A DNA stretch of 64,000 nucleotides from assembly GCF_027012695.1 (NCBI RefSeq), contig NZ_JALUYR010000047.1:1-64000 (forward strand), given 5' to 3'. Below, piece after piece: positions 42,985 to 52,135 of the stretch; the first letter of the stretch is position 1, and each line of letters begins with the position of its first letter. The notes under the pieces are model-generated. The model was not told the origin of the DNA. It searched no databases and saw only the letters and a list, made by a program, of their open reading frames with translations. This DNA comes from Thermococcus sp. (GTDB lineage Archaea; Methanobacteriota_B; Thermococci; Thermococcales; Thermococcaceae). Made by a program: the position numbers and the translations under genes.

Positions 42985-44378
42985 TCCCGATCCCCCTTGC
43001 CGTTGCCTTCCTTCTTGGTACCCTCACCTTTCCACCCTGGGATACGCTCACGTACGATGGCGCGCTCTATATAGACATCGCCAGGAACCTTGCCGTCAAT
43101 CCAACCAACTTCACCTACCAGGGGGTCTACGTGATGTACCGTCCACCGCTCTACCCCTACACCCTTTCCGCTTTCTACCGCTTTATCCATGCTCCCCTGG
43201 ACCAGTTAACGGTCGCGAGGCTCGTCTCCCTCCTGGCCTTTTCCCTGACGGCTTCCCTGGTCTTCCTCCTCGCCCGGGAGCTCTTGGAAGACGATGAAGG
43301 AGCCCTCCTAGCGAGTCTGTTCTACATCTTCAACGCCCTGGCCTTCACCATGGGAACCAGGGAACTGGTTCACAGCGAATTTACGCTCTTCTACACCCTC
43401 GCGATTTATCTCCTCTACACGGGAAGAAAAAGGGGAAATCCCACAAGGATTTACCTGGCCTTCGTCTCAGCCGGCCTAGCAATACTGACGCGCTACACTG
43501 GACTCTCCCTAATAGCGGTCTTTATCGCCTACCTCTGGTTCACGGAGTGCTGGGACTGGGCCAGAAAGAGGGAATACTGGGTTGGCTTTGCCCTGCTCCT
43601 CCTGACCCTGAGCCCATGGCTGTACCTGGGCCATCTTCACTACGGTGGAGCCCTGAAGCCCTTTGAAATAGCGAGCAGGACCGTTACAGCAGACAGGCCC
43701 GTTTCGGTCTCAGATTACTTCAAACTGCTTCGCAGAGATATGGGCGCGGTTCTTCTCCTCCTCACCGCCTTGGGCATCCTCGGACAGAAGAAGAACATGA
43801 AGGGCTGGCTTCTCCTGAGCTGGTTTTTTGTGGGTCTGATGGGTATCCTGACGGTCACCCATAAGGAAACGCGCTTCATAACGTTCCTTGCCCCGGTCAT
43901 GGGAATACTGGCCGTTGAAGGAGTTTCGCTAATGGTAGACTGGGTTGAGAAAGTCCTTGAACTCGCTGGAAGGCCGGTAGAATCATGGAAAAAGGCCGTC
44001 ACAATAGGCATCGCCCTTCTCCTCCTCGTTCCGGTGGGTAGGAGCGCCTTTGCCCTGAAGGAGAAGTGGGACGTAACGGGTAAGTACGACTCCCACGTGC
44101 TAAGGTATGCGAGCGAGCATTATCCGGGCGAAAAGCTCCTCGTGTCCCCCTACCTCTACACGATGGCGGGGTTCTACTATCCCGGCGCAAGGGTTGAGAT
44201 GATACTCCGCCGGGAAGACGTCCAGAGGAAGATAAGCGAAGCCTACTACGACGTGATAATCCACAAGGAGCCAAACACATACCTTAACATCATAACGAGT
44301 GGGAACTACAAGCTCGTCAAGGAGTTTTACAACGGGAAGTTCAAAATCTTTATAAGGAAGAACCTCGGGGCGAATTAG
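42966..44378 (+). CDS. GT39-like (ArnT/PMT-type) membrane glycosyltransferase
   Basis: The 470-residue protein starts at GTG 42966 behind GGAGGTGGGAAT and has about ten membrane segments. The first outside loop has the acidic motif DTLTYDGALYIDIARN, like the DE/DD motif of lipid-phosphate-sugar-dependent transferases, and RPPLYPYTLSAFYRF follows. The middle has PTRIYLAFVSAGLAILTRYTG, typical of the family. A soluble tail of about 80 residues is at the end. Substrate and acceptor are unknown; protein or lipid glycosylation at the outer face is expected. It closes the four-gene operon. Confidence 0.78.
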   Translation: MGRKWLIPIPLAVAFLLGTLTFPPWDTLTYDGALYIDIARNLAVNPTNFTYQGVYVMYRPPLYPYTLSAFYRFIHAPLDQLTVARLVSLLAFSLTASLVFLLARELLEDDEGALLASLFYIFNALAFTMGTRELVHSEFTLFYTLAIYLLYTGRKRGNPTRIYLAFVSAGLAILTRYTGLSLIAVFIAYLWFTECWDWARKREYWVGFALLLLTLSPWLYLGHLHYGGALKPFEIASRTVTADRPVSVSDYFKLLRRDMGAVLLLLTALGILGQKKNMKGWLLLSWFFVGLMGILTVTHKETRFITFLAPVMGILAVEGVSLMVDWVEKVLELAGRPVESWKKAVTIGIALLLLVPVGRSAFALKEKWDVTGKYDSHVLRYASEHYPGEKLLVSPYLYTMAGFYYPGARVEMILRREDVQRKISEAYYDVIIHKEPNTYLNIITSGNYKLVKEFYNGKFKIFIRKNLGAN

Positions 44379-44476
44379 GGCGCCCTATTTTCAAATGGAC
44401 ACATCCCCTCTCCTTTTCAATCATATACACTGACGAACAGGCCTGGATAGTTAATTTTAAAAATGACCGCTCGATA

Positions 44477-44493
44477 TATCACCCGCAGTAATT
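44477..44493. promoter_or_regulatory. TGM-like site in front of PEP synthase
   Basis: TATCAC-CCGCA-GTAATT keeps the first half of TATCAC-N5-GTGATA fully and the second half in four of six positions. It is 18-34 bp before the ATG, just after a TATA-like TTTTAAAA (44455-44462). Tgr is known to act on pps genes in Thermococcales, but the second half site here is weak. Confidence 0.4.
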
Positions 44494-44510
44494 AAACGGA
44501 GGGAATCGCC

Positions 44511-46862
44511 ATGAGCGAGTACAGGTTTATAAAGTGGTTTGAGGAGCTCAGCAAGGAAGACGTCCCCCTCGTTGGGGGAAAGGGCGCGAACCTCGGTGAG
44601 CTCACAAGGGCCGGAATCCCGGTTCCGCCCGGGTTCTGCGTTACCGCGGAGGCTTACAAGTACTTCGTCGAGAACGTCCGCGTTGAGGATGGGAGAACGC
44701 TCCAGGAGTGGATTATGGACATCATCAGCAAGACCAACGTTGATGACTCAAAGCAGCTCCAGGAGAACACTGCCAAGATCAGGGAGAAGATAATCTCCCT
44801 TCCGATGCCCGAGGAGATCGCCAGTGAGATCGAGGATGCCTACAAGAAGCTCAGCCAGAGGTTCGGCAAGGACGCGGTTTACGTCGCCGTCCGCTCTTCT
44901 GCTACCGCTGAAGACCTTCCCGAGGCTTCCTTTGCCGGCCAGCAGGAGACCTACTTGGATGTTTACGGCGTTGAAGACGTCATAGACAAGGTCAAGAAGT
45001 GCTGGGCCTCACTCTGGACTGCCAGAGCTACCTTCTACCGGGCCAAGCAGGGCTTCGACCACAGCAAGGTCTACCTCTCGGCGGTTGTGCAGAAGATGGT
45101 CAACAGCGAGAAGAGCGGTGTCATGTTTACAGCGAACCCGGTCACCAACGATAGGAACGAGATAATGATCAACGCCAGCTGGGGCCTCGGTGAGGCCGTC
45201 GTCAGCGGTGCCGTTACTCCCGATGAGTACATCGTTGAGAAGGGCACCTGGAAGATAAAGGAGAAGTTCATCGCCAAGAAGGAGGTTATGGTGGTCAGGA
45301 ACCCTGAGACCGGCAAGGGAACCGTTCTCGTCAGGGTTGCAGACTACCTCGGCCCGGAGTACGTCGAGAAGCAGGTTCTCACTGACGATCAGATAATCGA
45401 GGTAGCCAAGATGGGAGCAAAGATAGAGGATCACTACGGCTGGCCGCAGGACATCGAGTGGGCCTACGACAAGGACGACGGCAAGCTCTACATCGTTCAG
45501 TCAAGGCCGATAACCACCCTCAAGGAGGAGGCAAAGGCTGAGGAGGCCGCCGAGGTTGAGGAGGCGGAGGTCATCCTCAAGGGACTCGGTGCCTCGCCGG
45601 GCATCGGCGCCGGTAGGGTTGTGGTTATCTTCGACGCCAGCGAGATCGACAAGGTCAAGGAAGGCGACGTTCTGGTCACAACTATGACCAACCCGGACAT
45701 GGTTCCGGCAATGAAGAGGGCCTCAGCGATCATCACCGACGAGGGCGGAAGGACCAGCCACGCCGCTATCGTTAGTAGAGAACTCGGCATTCCAGCGGTT
45801 GTCGGAACCAAGGTCGCAACCAAGGTCCTCAAGACCGGCGACTACGTCACCGTTGACGGAACCAGGGGTGTCGTTTACAAGGGCATAGTCAAGAGCCTCG
45901 TCGAGAAGAAGGAGGAAGAGAAGGCCGGCGGACAGGTCGTCGTTGCAGGCGCCCCGCTCGTCACCGCCACCAAGGTCAAGGTCAACGTCTCAATGCCGGA
46001 AGTGGCTGAGAGAGCTGCAGCAACCGGTGCCGACGGTGTTGGACTGCTCCGCGCTGAGCACATGATACTCAGCATCGGCCAGCACCCGGTCAAGTTCATC
46101 AAGGAAGGTAAGGAGGAGGAGCTTGTAGAGAAGCTCGCCGACGGAATAAGGACCGTTGCCTCTGCCTTCTATCCGAGGCCGGTCTGGTACAGGACGCTTG
46201 ATGCTCCTACCAACGAGTTCAAGGAGATGCCGGGTGGAGAGGACGAGCCGGACGAGAGGAACCCGATGCTCGGCTGGAGAGGAATCAGAAGGAGCCTTGA
46301 CCAGGTCGAGCTCCTCAAGGCAGAGTTCAAGGCCATCAAGAAGGTTGTCGAGGAGGGCTACGACAACATCGGTGTCATGCTCCCGCTGGTAGCCAACCCC
46401 GACCAGATAAGGAAGGCCAAGGAGATAGCCCGCTCAGTCGGCCTCGAGCCGCACAAGGACGTCGAGTGGGGCATCATGATCGAGGTCCCGGCGGCTGCGC
46501 TAATCATCGAGGACCTCATCAAGGAGGGACTTGACTTCGTCAGCTTCGGTACCAACGACCTCACCCAGTACACACTGGCAATCGACAGGGACAACGACAG
46601 GATTGCCTACCTCTACGACGAGAAGCACCCGGCCGTGCTCAAGCTCATCGAGAACGTCATCAAGGTTGCCAAGAAGTACGGCGTCGAGACCAGCATCTGC
46701 GGACAGGCGGGCAGTGACCCGAAGATGGCGAAGATACTCGTCAGGCTCGGAATTGACAGCATCTCAGCGAACCCCGATGCCGTCGAGCTCATCAGGAAGA
46801 CCGTCGCCCAGGAAGAGCAGAAGATCATCCTCGAGGCTGCTCGCAAGAGGCTCTTCGAGTGA
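44511..46862 (+). CDS. ppsA: Phosphoenolpyruvate synthase
   Basis: The 783-residue protein has the N-terminal ATP-grasp part (VPLVGGKGANLGELTRAGIPVPPGF, VRSSATAEDLPEASFAGQQET), the swivelling domain with the phosphorylated His in DEGGRTSHAAIVSRELGIPAVVG (about residue 417), and the C-terminal PEP barrel with the catalytic Cys in SICGQAGSDP. It makes PEP from pyruvate and ATP for gluconeogenesis; in Thermococcales it may also work in the glycolytic direction. ATG 44511 follows GGAGGGAATCGCC. It is transcribed alone; a motif for Tgr lies upstream. Confidence 0.96.
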   Translation: MSEYRFIKWFEELSKEDVPLVGGKGANLGELTRAGIPVPPGFCVTAEAYKYFVENVRVEDGRTLQEWIMDIISKTNVDDSKQLQENTAKIREKIISLPMPEEIASEIEDAYKKLSQRFGKDAVYVAVRSSATAEDLPEASFAGQQETYLDVYGVEDVIDKVKKCWASLWTARATFYRAKQGFDHSKVYLSAVVQKMVNSEKSGVMFTANPVTNDRNEIMINASWGLGEAVVSGAVTPDEYIVEKGTWKIKEKFIAKKEVMVVRNPETGKGTVLVRVADYLGPEYVEKQVLTDDQIIEVAKMGAKIEDHYGWPQDIEWAYDKDDGKLYIVQSRPITTLKEEAKAEEAAEVEEAEVILKGLGASPGIGAGRVVVIFDASEIDKVKEGDVLVTTMTNPDMVPAMKRASAIITDEGGRTSHAAIVSRELGIPAVVGTKVATKVLKTGDYVTVDGTRGVVYKGIVKSLVEKKEEEKAGGQVVVAGAPLVTATKVKVNVSMPEVAERAAATGADGVGLLRAEHMILSIGQHPVKFIKEGKEEELVEKLADGIRTVASAFYPRPVWYRTLDAPTNEFKEMPGGEDEPDERNPMLGWRGIRRSLDQVELLKAEFKAIKKVVEEGYDNIGVMLPLVANPDQIRKAKEIARSVGLEPHKDVEWGIMIEVPAAALIIEDLIKEGLDFVSFGTNDLTQYTLAIDRDNDRIAYLYDEKHPAVLKLIENVIKVAKKYGVETSICGQAGSDPKMAKILVRLGIDSISANPDAVELIRKTVAQEEQKIILEAARKRLFE

Positions 46863-46945
46863 AGCCTTTTCGGCTTCCTCTTTTCTACTTCGTTTTCTCC
46901 GCTTATGTGACACAACTCATTAAGGCTGGCCCTTCCATTCACCCC

Positions 46946-46978
46946 AAGCTTTTTATACCAACGTTTCGACAGCCATCT
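46946..46978 (+). promoter_or_regulatory. Promoter of MATE gene 1, duplicated at gene 2
   Basis: AAGCTTTTTATA followed by CCAACGTTTCGACAGC lies directly before the start at 46981. The same arrangement with few changes occurs at 49223-49255 before the second MATE gene. The TATA box CTTTTTATA is close to the start, with a leader of only a few bases. Confidence 0.55.
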
Positions 46979-46980
46979 CA

Positions 46981-48378
46981 ATGAAGCGAGTCGAAGCGAT
47001 GCGCGAGCAGATCCTCAGCGGACCGATGGTTAAGACACTCCTCCTGTTAGCGTATCCCCTCATTATAAACCGTCTCGTTCAGGTCCTCTACAACCTGACC
47101 GACACCTACTGGCTTGGCAAACTTGGAAGGGAGGAATTGGCCGCTCCCGGAACGGCCTGGCCCCTCGTCTGGTTCTTCATGAGCATGGGGATGGGTTTTG
47201 CAACGGCAGGCTTTGCCTTCGTTAGCCAGTACGTCGGGGCGGGGAAGTACGGGAAAGCCAACAGGGCGGCTGGAGCGCTCTACTCGCTCATGACCTTCTT
47301 CGCAATTGGCGTCGGGGTATTTGGTGTTATCTCGGCTCCCTATCTCCTCAGGTTCATGAACGTGAGCGATACGGTTTACCCCCACGCCCTGGCCTACACC
47401 CGGGTTATCTTTGCAGGGATACCCTTCTCCTTTACCCTCTTCGCCTTCAACTTCCTCCTTAGGGCTATAGGGGACACTAAGACGCCGGTCAAGATAAACA
47501 TAGCGACGGTTCTGCTTAACCTCGTCCTCGATCCCTTCCTGATCTTTGGCTGGGGTCCGTTCCCCGAGATGGGTGTCGTCGGAGCGGCGGTTGCGACGAT
47601 GTTCTCCAACAGCCTGGGCTCGGCCATCGGCGGCTACCTTCTCTTCAGGGGCAGGGTGGGGATTCACCTGACACCCGAGGCCCTCAAACCCGATTGGCCC
47701 TTCTACCGTCGGATCTTTCGCGTTGGGATCCCCTCGAGTGTGGGCTCATCAACGACGGCCCTTGGCTTCGTAATCCTCACCAGGATAATCTTCACCCTCG
47801 GGGCGCGGTACGGTGATCCCGACGTGGCCTTTGCCACGTACTCCATAACCAATCGCCTTACAAACTTCATGTTCGCCTTCTCCGACGGGATAAGCATGGC
47901 AATGGGCACGATGGTTGGGCAGGCGATAGGGGCGGGGCTCTATGATCGGGCAAGGGCAATCGCCGAGAGGACAATGGCAATAAACTTCACGATCCTCGGC
48001 GCTGGAACGCTTCTCTTTGCCCTCTTCCGCGTTGAGATATTCAGCTTCTTCATCAACGACCCCGCCATAATAGCGGAAAGCGCCAAGGTGGTGAAGTACT
48101 TCTCGGCCTCGCTACCCTTCTTCGGCATCTTCTCTGCGGTGAACAACGTCTTCCAGAGCGCGGGGCACACGAAGAAGAGCATGCTCCTCAGCATGTTCCG
48201 GCTCTGGGGACTCAGACTGCCCCTCAGCTACGGTCTTGGCGTTCTGATGAGGGACACGGCGGGCATATGGCTGGGCATGGGGCTGAGCAACGTCCTGGGA
48301 GCTTTAGTTGCCCTCGCCTGGTTCCTGCGCGGCAGCTGGATGGTGGGCATAATCGAGGGGCACTCCGGAAAAGGGTAA
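46981..48378 (+). CDS. MATE-family multidrug/metabolite exporter (1)
   Basis: The 465-residue protein has twelve membrane segments in the usual two-lobe MATE arrangement. Marks include LAYPLIINRLVQVLYNLTDTYWLGKLG in the first helix pair, GMGFATAGFAFVSQYVGAG, and in the second lobe MAMGTMVGQAIGAGLYDRARAIAERTM. MATE proteins expel drugs or metabolites using sodium or proton gradients. It is a close paralogue of the product of 49263-50693, and both begin with the same MREQIL motif. The substrate cannot be told; the deacetylase between them could point to a glycan-linked role. Confidence 0.9.
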   Translation: MKRVEAMREQILSGPMVKTLLLLAYPLIINRLVQVLYNLTDTYWLGKLGREELAAPGTAWPLVWFFMSMGMGFATAGFAFVSQYVGAGKYGKANRAAGALYSLMTFFAIGVGVFGVISAPYLLRFMNVSDTVYPHALAYTRVIFAGIPFSFTLFAFNFLLRAIGDTKTPVKINIATVLLNLVLDPFLIFGWGPFPEMGVVGAAVATMFSNSLGSAIGGYLLFRGRVGIHLTPEALKPDWPFYRRIFRVGIPSSVGSSTTALGFVILTRIIFTLGARYGDPDVAFATYSITNRLTNFMFAFSDGISMAMGTMVGQAIGAGLYDRARAIAERTMAINFTILGAGTLLFALFRVEIFSFFINDPAIIAESAKVVKYFSASLPFFGIFSAVNNVFQSAGHTKKSMLLSMFRLWGLRLPLSYGLGVLMRDTAGIWLGMGLSNVLGALVALAWFLRGSWMVGIIEGHSGKG

Positions 48379-48420
48379 GTCTTTTATACTGGTGGCGTTA
48401 ACCTCTCACAGGTGCCACCG

Positions 48421-49224
48421 ATGAAACGCTGGATCCTCCTGTCGGTGATCCTCCTTCTCCTCCTTCTGCCGATCGGTACCTTCCACAGGGGAGAAACATC
48501 CGTTCCCGGGGAAGATTCTCCCAAGGCTCCGGGATCCCTCCACAGGGTAAAAACCGACTTTCGTCACGAAAGGCCAACGGTTCTGGTCCACGACGTCACG
48601 CCCTACTACTTCGAGGAGATACGCGAGATAATCGGAGTGCTCGACGAATACAACTATTCGAACTCCACGATTCTCTTCGTCATTCCCGTTTTCGACACCA
48701 CCCACTACGGGGACGAATGGGATCTGAGGAAGCACCCGGATTTCATTAGATACCTCAACGAGCTCCGTGGAAGGGGCTACCGGATAGAGCTTCACGGCTA
48801 CGCCCACACCTACCATGAGTTTAACTGTTCCTACGAACTCGCCAGCGGGAAGCTCGACAAAGCCATTTCCCTGATGACATCGCTGGGCTTCAAAAACCTG
48901 AGCCTCTTCCTACCACCCGCCTGGGCCATCAACAACGAGTCCCTGCGGGCGATCCTTGAACACAACCTGACGGTCATAATGGTCGATTACATGATACTTC
49001 CAAAGGGGAGCAGGGTGAGGATAGTGAACAGAGAGTACACCTGGTACATTAACGAGAGCCAGGTTCCGGACAGGCTGCGCGTTGCGTTACACGACTACAG
49101 GATGGCCTCAAGGGAGGGGGTGCCCTTCTGCCTCTCCGTTCATCCCGGGGTCGTCAACTACGGGGGCGGACTTGACTTCCTGAGGAAGTTCTTGGAGGAG
49201 GTTGGGACGCCGGGGAGGTCATAA
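48421..49224 (+). CDS. Polysaccharide deacetylase-like protein (DUF2334), secreted or anchored
   Basis: The 267-residue protein starts MKRWILLSVILLLLLLPIGT, an N-terminal signal or anchor. VLVHDVTPYYFEEIREIIG carries the first metal-binding Asp, and GYRIELHGYAHTYHEF has the His pair of the NodB-like fold; SVHPGVVNYGG is the final motif. DUF2334 proteins are thought to remove acetyl groups from sugars. ATG 48421 follows AGGTGCCACC. It lies between the two MATE genes, with the second MATE promoter overlapping its stop codon. Confidence 0.8.
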   Translation: MKRWILLSVILLLLLLPIGTFHRGETSVPGEDSPKAPGSLHRVKTDFRHERPTVLVHDVTPYYFEEIREIIGVLDEYNYSNSTILFVIPVFDTTHYGDEWDLRKHPDFIRYLNELRGRGYRIELHGYAHTYHEFNCSYELASGKLDKAISLMTSLGFKNLSLFLPPAWAINNESLRAILEHNLTVIMVDYMILPKGSRVRIVNREYTWYINESQVPDRLRVALHDYRMASREGVPFCLSVHPGVVNYGGGLDFLRKFLEEVGTPGRS

Positions 49225-49255
49225 GCTTTTTATATCAGCGTTTCGATTGCTGTCT
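49223..49255 (+). promoter_or_regulatory. Promoter of MATE gene 2, copy of the gene 1 promoter
   Basis: AAGCTTTTTATA, then TCAGCGTTTCGATTGC. It begins inside the stop codon of the deacetylase gene. TTTCGA at 49241-49246 and TCGAAA near 49258-49263 could form an inverted repeat just before the start. The likeness to 46946-46978 is higher than expected for two unrelated promoters. Confidence 0.55.
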
Positions 49256-49262
49256 GATCGAA

Positions 49263-50693
49263 ATGAATGGCGAGAAAATCCAGAGGATGCGGGAGCAAAT
49301 ACTCCACGGGCCTATCGAGAAGACCCTGCTCGTTCTCGCGGGCCCCCTCATCGTCAACAATCTCGTCCAGGTCGTTTACAACATAACGGACACCTACTGG
49401 CTCGGTAAACTCGGAAGGGAGGCACTATCCGCCCCCGGTACCGTGTGGCCGATAATAGGAACGCTCATGGCCCTCGGCATGGGGTTTGCAACGGCGGGCT
49501 TCGCCTTCGTGGGCCAGTACATCGGGGCGGGAGAATACGGGAAGGCCAGTAGATCCGCCGGGGCCCTCTACTCGCTCATGCTGCTCTTCTCCGTGGCAAC
49601 GGCGATGGTGGCTCTCCTAGTACTTCCCCTTGCGCTCCGCTTCATGCGGGTCAGCGACAACGTCTACCCCTACGCCCTCACCTACGCGGCGATAGTCTTC
49701 CTCGGGCTGCCCTTCAGCTTTGCCTTCATGTCCTTCTCCGCCCTGATGCGCGCCGCGGGGGATACCAGAACACCGGTTAAGATAACCCTTCTCACCGTGA
49801 CGATAAACACAATCCTGGACCCCTTCCTCATTTTCGGCTGGATGGGATTTTCCGGGATGGGGGTGGCCGGAGCTGCCCTTTCCACGGTGGTCTCGAACAT
49901 CGTAGGTGCCCTCACAGGTTTCTACCTGATGTTCCGGGGTAAGGTAGGAGTCCATCTAACCTGGCAAAATCTGAGGCCCGACAGGGAATTCTACGGGAAA
50001 ATCTTCCGCGTTGGCCTGCCTTCAAGCATCGGTCAGTCCGCCAACAGCTTCGGCTTCATCGTCCTCACTAGAATAATCTTCGGCTTTGGGGATGTTACAT
50101 ACGCGGCATATGTCATAACGACCAGGCTGGTCAACTTCCTGACGAGCATCTCCAGGGGAATAACCATGGCGATGGGAACGATGATAGCTCAGAACGTCGG
50201 GGCCGGGAACTACGGGAGGGCTAAGGGAATCGCGGAGCGGACGATGGCCGTGAACTTCGCCATAGCAACCCTTGCGGTTGTTGTAATAGCACTCCTCCGC
50301 GAGGATGTCTTTCGTTTCTTCCTCAACGATCCTGCGGTGATAGGGGAGAGCGGGGTGGTTCTAAAGTACTTCCTGATATCCGTGCCATTTTTCAACGGCA
50401 TATTCATGGTTGTGAACAGGACCTTCAGCGCAGCGGGTCATACTAAGAAGAGCATGCTTCTCGGGATATTTCGCCTGTGGGGGCTTAGAATACCCCTGAG
50501 CTACGCCTTCGGTTACGTTGGAGCCATAACCATCCTCGGTCTTACCATACCGCTCGCGAGCCTCTTCGACTTCACGAGCAGGGGGGTTTTCTTCGGGATG
50601 GGGTTGAGCAATTTCATAGCCGCGATGATTGCGCTGGCCTGGTTCCTGCGCGGCAGCTGGATGAGGCGCATCATAGATGAGTCAAAAGGATAA
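49263..50693 (+). CDS. MATE-family multidrug/metabolite exporter (2)
   Basis: The 476-residue protein starts MNGEKIQRMREQILHGPIEKT and repeats the helices of the MATE gene at 46981 (LAGPLIVNNLVQVVYNITDTYWLGKLGREALSAPGTVWP, MGFATAGFAFVGQYIGAG, TRTPVKITLLTVTINTILDPFLIFGW). One difference is an insert before the last helices (FGYVGAITILGLTIPLASLFDFTSRGVFFG). The gene seems to come from a tandem duplication that kept the promoter too. Export function is probable; the cargo is unknown. Confidence 0.9.
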   Translation: MNGEKIQRMREQILHGPIEKTLLVLAGPLIVNNLVQVVYNITDTYWLGKLGREALSAPGTVWPIIGTLMALGMGFATAGFAFVGQYIGAGEYGKASRSAGALYSLMLLFSVATAMVALLVLPLALRFMRVSDNVYPYALTYAAIVFLGLPFSFAFMSFSALMRAAGDTRTPVKITLLTVTINTILDPFLIFGWMGFSGMGVAGAALSTVVSNIVGALTGFYLMFRGKVGVHLTWQNLRPDREFYGKIFRVGLPSSIGQSANSFGFIVLTRIIFGFGDVTYAAYVITTRLVNFLTSISRGITMAMGTMIAQNVGAGNYGRAKGIAERTMAVNFAIATLAVVVIALLREDVFRFFLNDPAVIGESGVVLKYFLISVPFFNGIFMVVNRTFSAAGHTKKSMLLGIFRLWGLRIPLSYAFGYVGAITILGLTIPLASLFDFTSRGVFFGMGLSNFIAAMIALAWFLRGSWMRRIIDESKG

Positions 50694-50762
50694 CCGGTCG
50701 CCCCACAAATCGTCAGGCGGAAATCTAATAAACCAGGTACCGAAGGTTCGCCGGTGAGGTCT

Positions 50763-51431
50763 GTGAAGAGGGACGAACGCTGGAAGGGTGTCTACTCCTT
50801 CGAGGACAGCCCCTTCATCATGGAGATTCTGACCGAATTGAGAGACGAAAAAACCGGACCGATAGCCTTTAGGAAGGGTCTCGTGAGACTCGGTCGCTAC
50901 ATGGCCTACGAACTGACCAAAACGATGGATGTGGAGAAAGTCCGGGTGAAAACGCCCCTCGAGGAGACGAAGGGGATGATCATAAAGGACCGGCGCAACG
51001 TGGTAATAATAACCGTCCTCCGCGCGGCAATACCGTTGATGGAAGGTTTGATAAAGGTCCTCGAGCATGCGCGCGTTGGTATCGTCTCGGCATCGCGCGG
51101 AAAGGCACCGAAGTTCGAGATAGAGATGAAGTACGTTAAGGTTCCGCAGGTGAAGGCAGAGGATACGGTCATCGTGGCTGACCCGATGATAGCGACCGGT
51201 TCGACGCTCATCAGGGTTCTCGACGAGGTCAAGCGCTACGGGAAGCCGAAGAGGCTCGTTGTCCTCGGCGTTCTCGCGGCCCCGGAGGGGATAAGCAGAA
51301 TAAAGGAGGCACATCCGGACGTTGAGATTTTCGTGGCGGCCATAGACAGGGAGCTCAACGAGAAGGGCTACATTCTGCCGGGTCTTGGGGACGCTGGAGA
51401 CAGGGCCTTCGGGGAACCGGTGCGACCCTGA
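50763..51431 (+). CDS. upp: Uracil phosphoribosyltransferase
   Basis: The 222-residue protein begins [27 protein letters not shown], as in Pyrococcus Upp, and has the PRPP loop [36 protein letters not shown] and the uracil-binding [24 protein letters not shown]. It salvages uracil to UMP. GTG 50763 is chosen because the family starts two residues before DERW and GGTGAGGTCT precedes it. CTP synthase is encoded 1.9 kb downstream. Confidence 0.95.
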   Translation: MKRDERWKGVYSFEDSPFIMEILTELRDEKTGPIAFRKGLVRLGRYMAYELTKTMDVEKVRVKTPLEETKGMIIKDRRNVVIITVLRAAIPLMEGLIKVLEHARVGIVSASRGKAPKFEIEMKYVKVPQVKAEDTVIVADPMIATGSTLIRVLDEVKRYGKPKRLVVLGVLAAPEGISRIKEAHPDVEIFVAAIDRELNEKGYILPGLGDAGDRAFGEPVRP

Positions 51432-51533
51432 TTCTCCTTTATTGATTTTACCCCCTTCCTGGGATTACTCCGGCCTGTCAGGGGTTGAGCGGCAAAGTCT
51501 AAACTGTCCAATTCACAGGGCTTTCAGGCTAAA

Positions 51534-51544
51534 AATTTATAAAG
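51534..51544 (+). promoter_or_regulatory. TATA box of tRNA-Leu
   Basis: AATTTATAAAG lies about 37-47 bp before the tRNA-Leu 5' end, somewhat far from the mature end, so a short 5' leader is expected. Confidence 0.5.
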
Positions 51545-51580
51545 TATCTTGGGTGTTCCCGTCATGGTGAACTGTCCGGC

Positions 51581-51668
51581 GCGGGGGTTGCCGAGCCTGG
51601 TCAAAGGCGGTGGACTCAAGATCCACTCCCGCAGGGGTTCCGGGGTTCAAATCCCCGCCCCCGCACCA
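51581..51668 (+). tRNA. tRNA-Leu (CAA)
   Basis: GCGGGGG pairs with CCCCCGC in the acceptor. The anticodon arm GTGGA-CTCAAGA-TCCAC gives CAA. The long variable arm (TCCCGCAGGGGTTCC) marks a class II tRNA. CCA is encoded at 51666-51668. Confidence 0.96.
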
Positions 51669-51716
51669 TTCAGCCCTTTCTGACGAAAGCGCTGGCGGAA
51701 TATTGCTGACTGTTTC
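51669..51716 (+). other. Conserved tRNA-trailing element, copy 2 (behind tRNA-Leu)
   Basis: Two bases after the CCA: CAGCCC (51671-51676), ten variable bases, AAGCGCTGGCGGAA (51687-51700), TATT, TGACT and GTTTCTT. Order and spacing agree with the element behind tRNA-Cys at 3623-3670. Unlike that copy, the ten-base part is not self-complementary here. It is followed by about 100 bp without any gene. Confidence 0.6.
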
Positions 51717-51795
51717 TTAGGTCATATATAACTCGGATTTCCATCTTAGGAAGTGCAAAGTTCGATTGGTGAAGTTGAGAAAGCCCGTGGGATAA

Positions 51796-51806
51796 GGTTT
51801 ATAAGA
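51796..51806 (+). promoter_or_regulatory. TATA box of the DUF357 gene
   Basis: GGTTTATAAGA ends 14 bp before the ATG at 51820, so transcription probably starts at or very near the start codon. Confidence 0.45.
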
Positions 51807-51819
51807 CGGCCTCCCAACG

Positions 51820-52125
51820 ATGGCTGAGGCGAGACCGGTGGGACGAGAGATAACCGAGGAAAAGCTCCTGAAGTATTTTAAAATAACTGAAGAGGCCCTT
51901 AAAACCCTCGAAGTTGCCGTTCACGAGAAAAGCCTCCTCTGGGTTGCCGCTCAGGATTTTCTGACCATGGCCAAGAGCTATTTTGAGGACGCAAAATACT
52001 ACTACGGGAAAGGTGACTACGTGACCGCTTTTGCTGCCCTGAACTACGCCCATGGCTTCATTGATGCAGGCGTAAGACTCGGGGTTTTCAGGGGAGAGGA
52101 TGACAGACTCTTTGCCTTCGGCTGA
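51820..52125 (+). CDS. DUF357 protein, HEPN-like helical bundle
   Basis: The 101-residue helical protein reads [62 protein letters not shown], the signature of DUF357, a small archaeal family resembling TPR or HEPN bundles. Its function is unknown. The message seems leaderless. The next gene starts 10 bp after its stop, so the two probably form an operon. Confidence 0.82.
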   Translation: MAEARPVGREITEEKLLKYFKITEEALKTLEVAVHEKSLLWVAAQDFLTMAKSYFEDAKYYYGKGDYVTAFAALNYAHGFIDAGVRLGVFRGEDDRLFAFG

Positions 52126-52135
52126 GGTGAGGACC

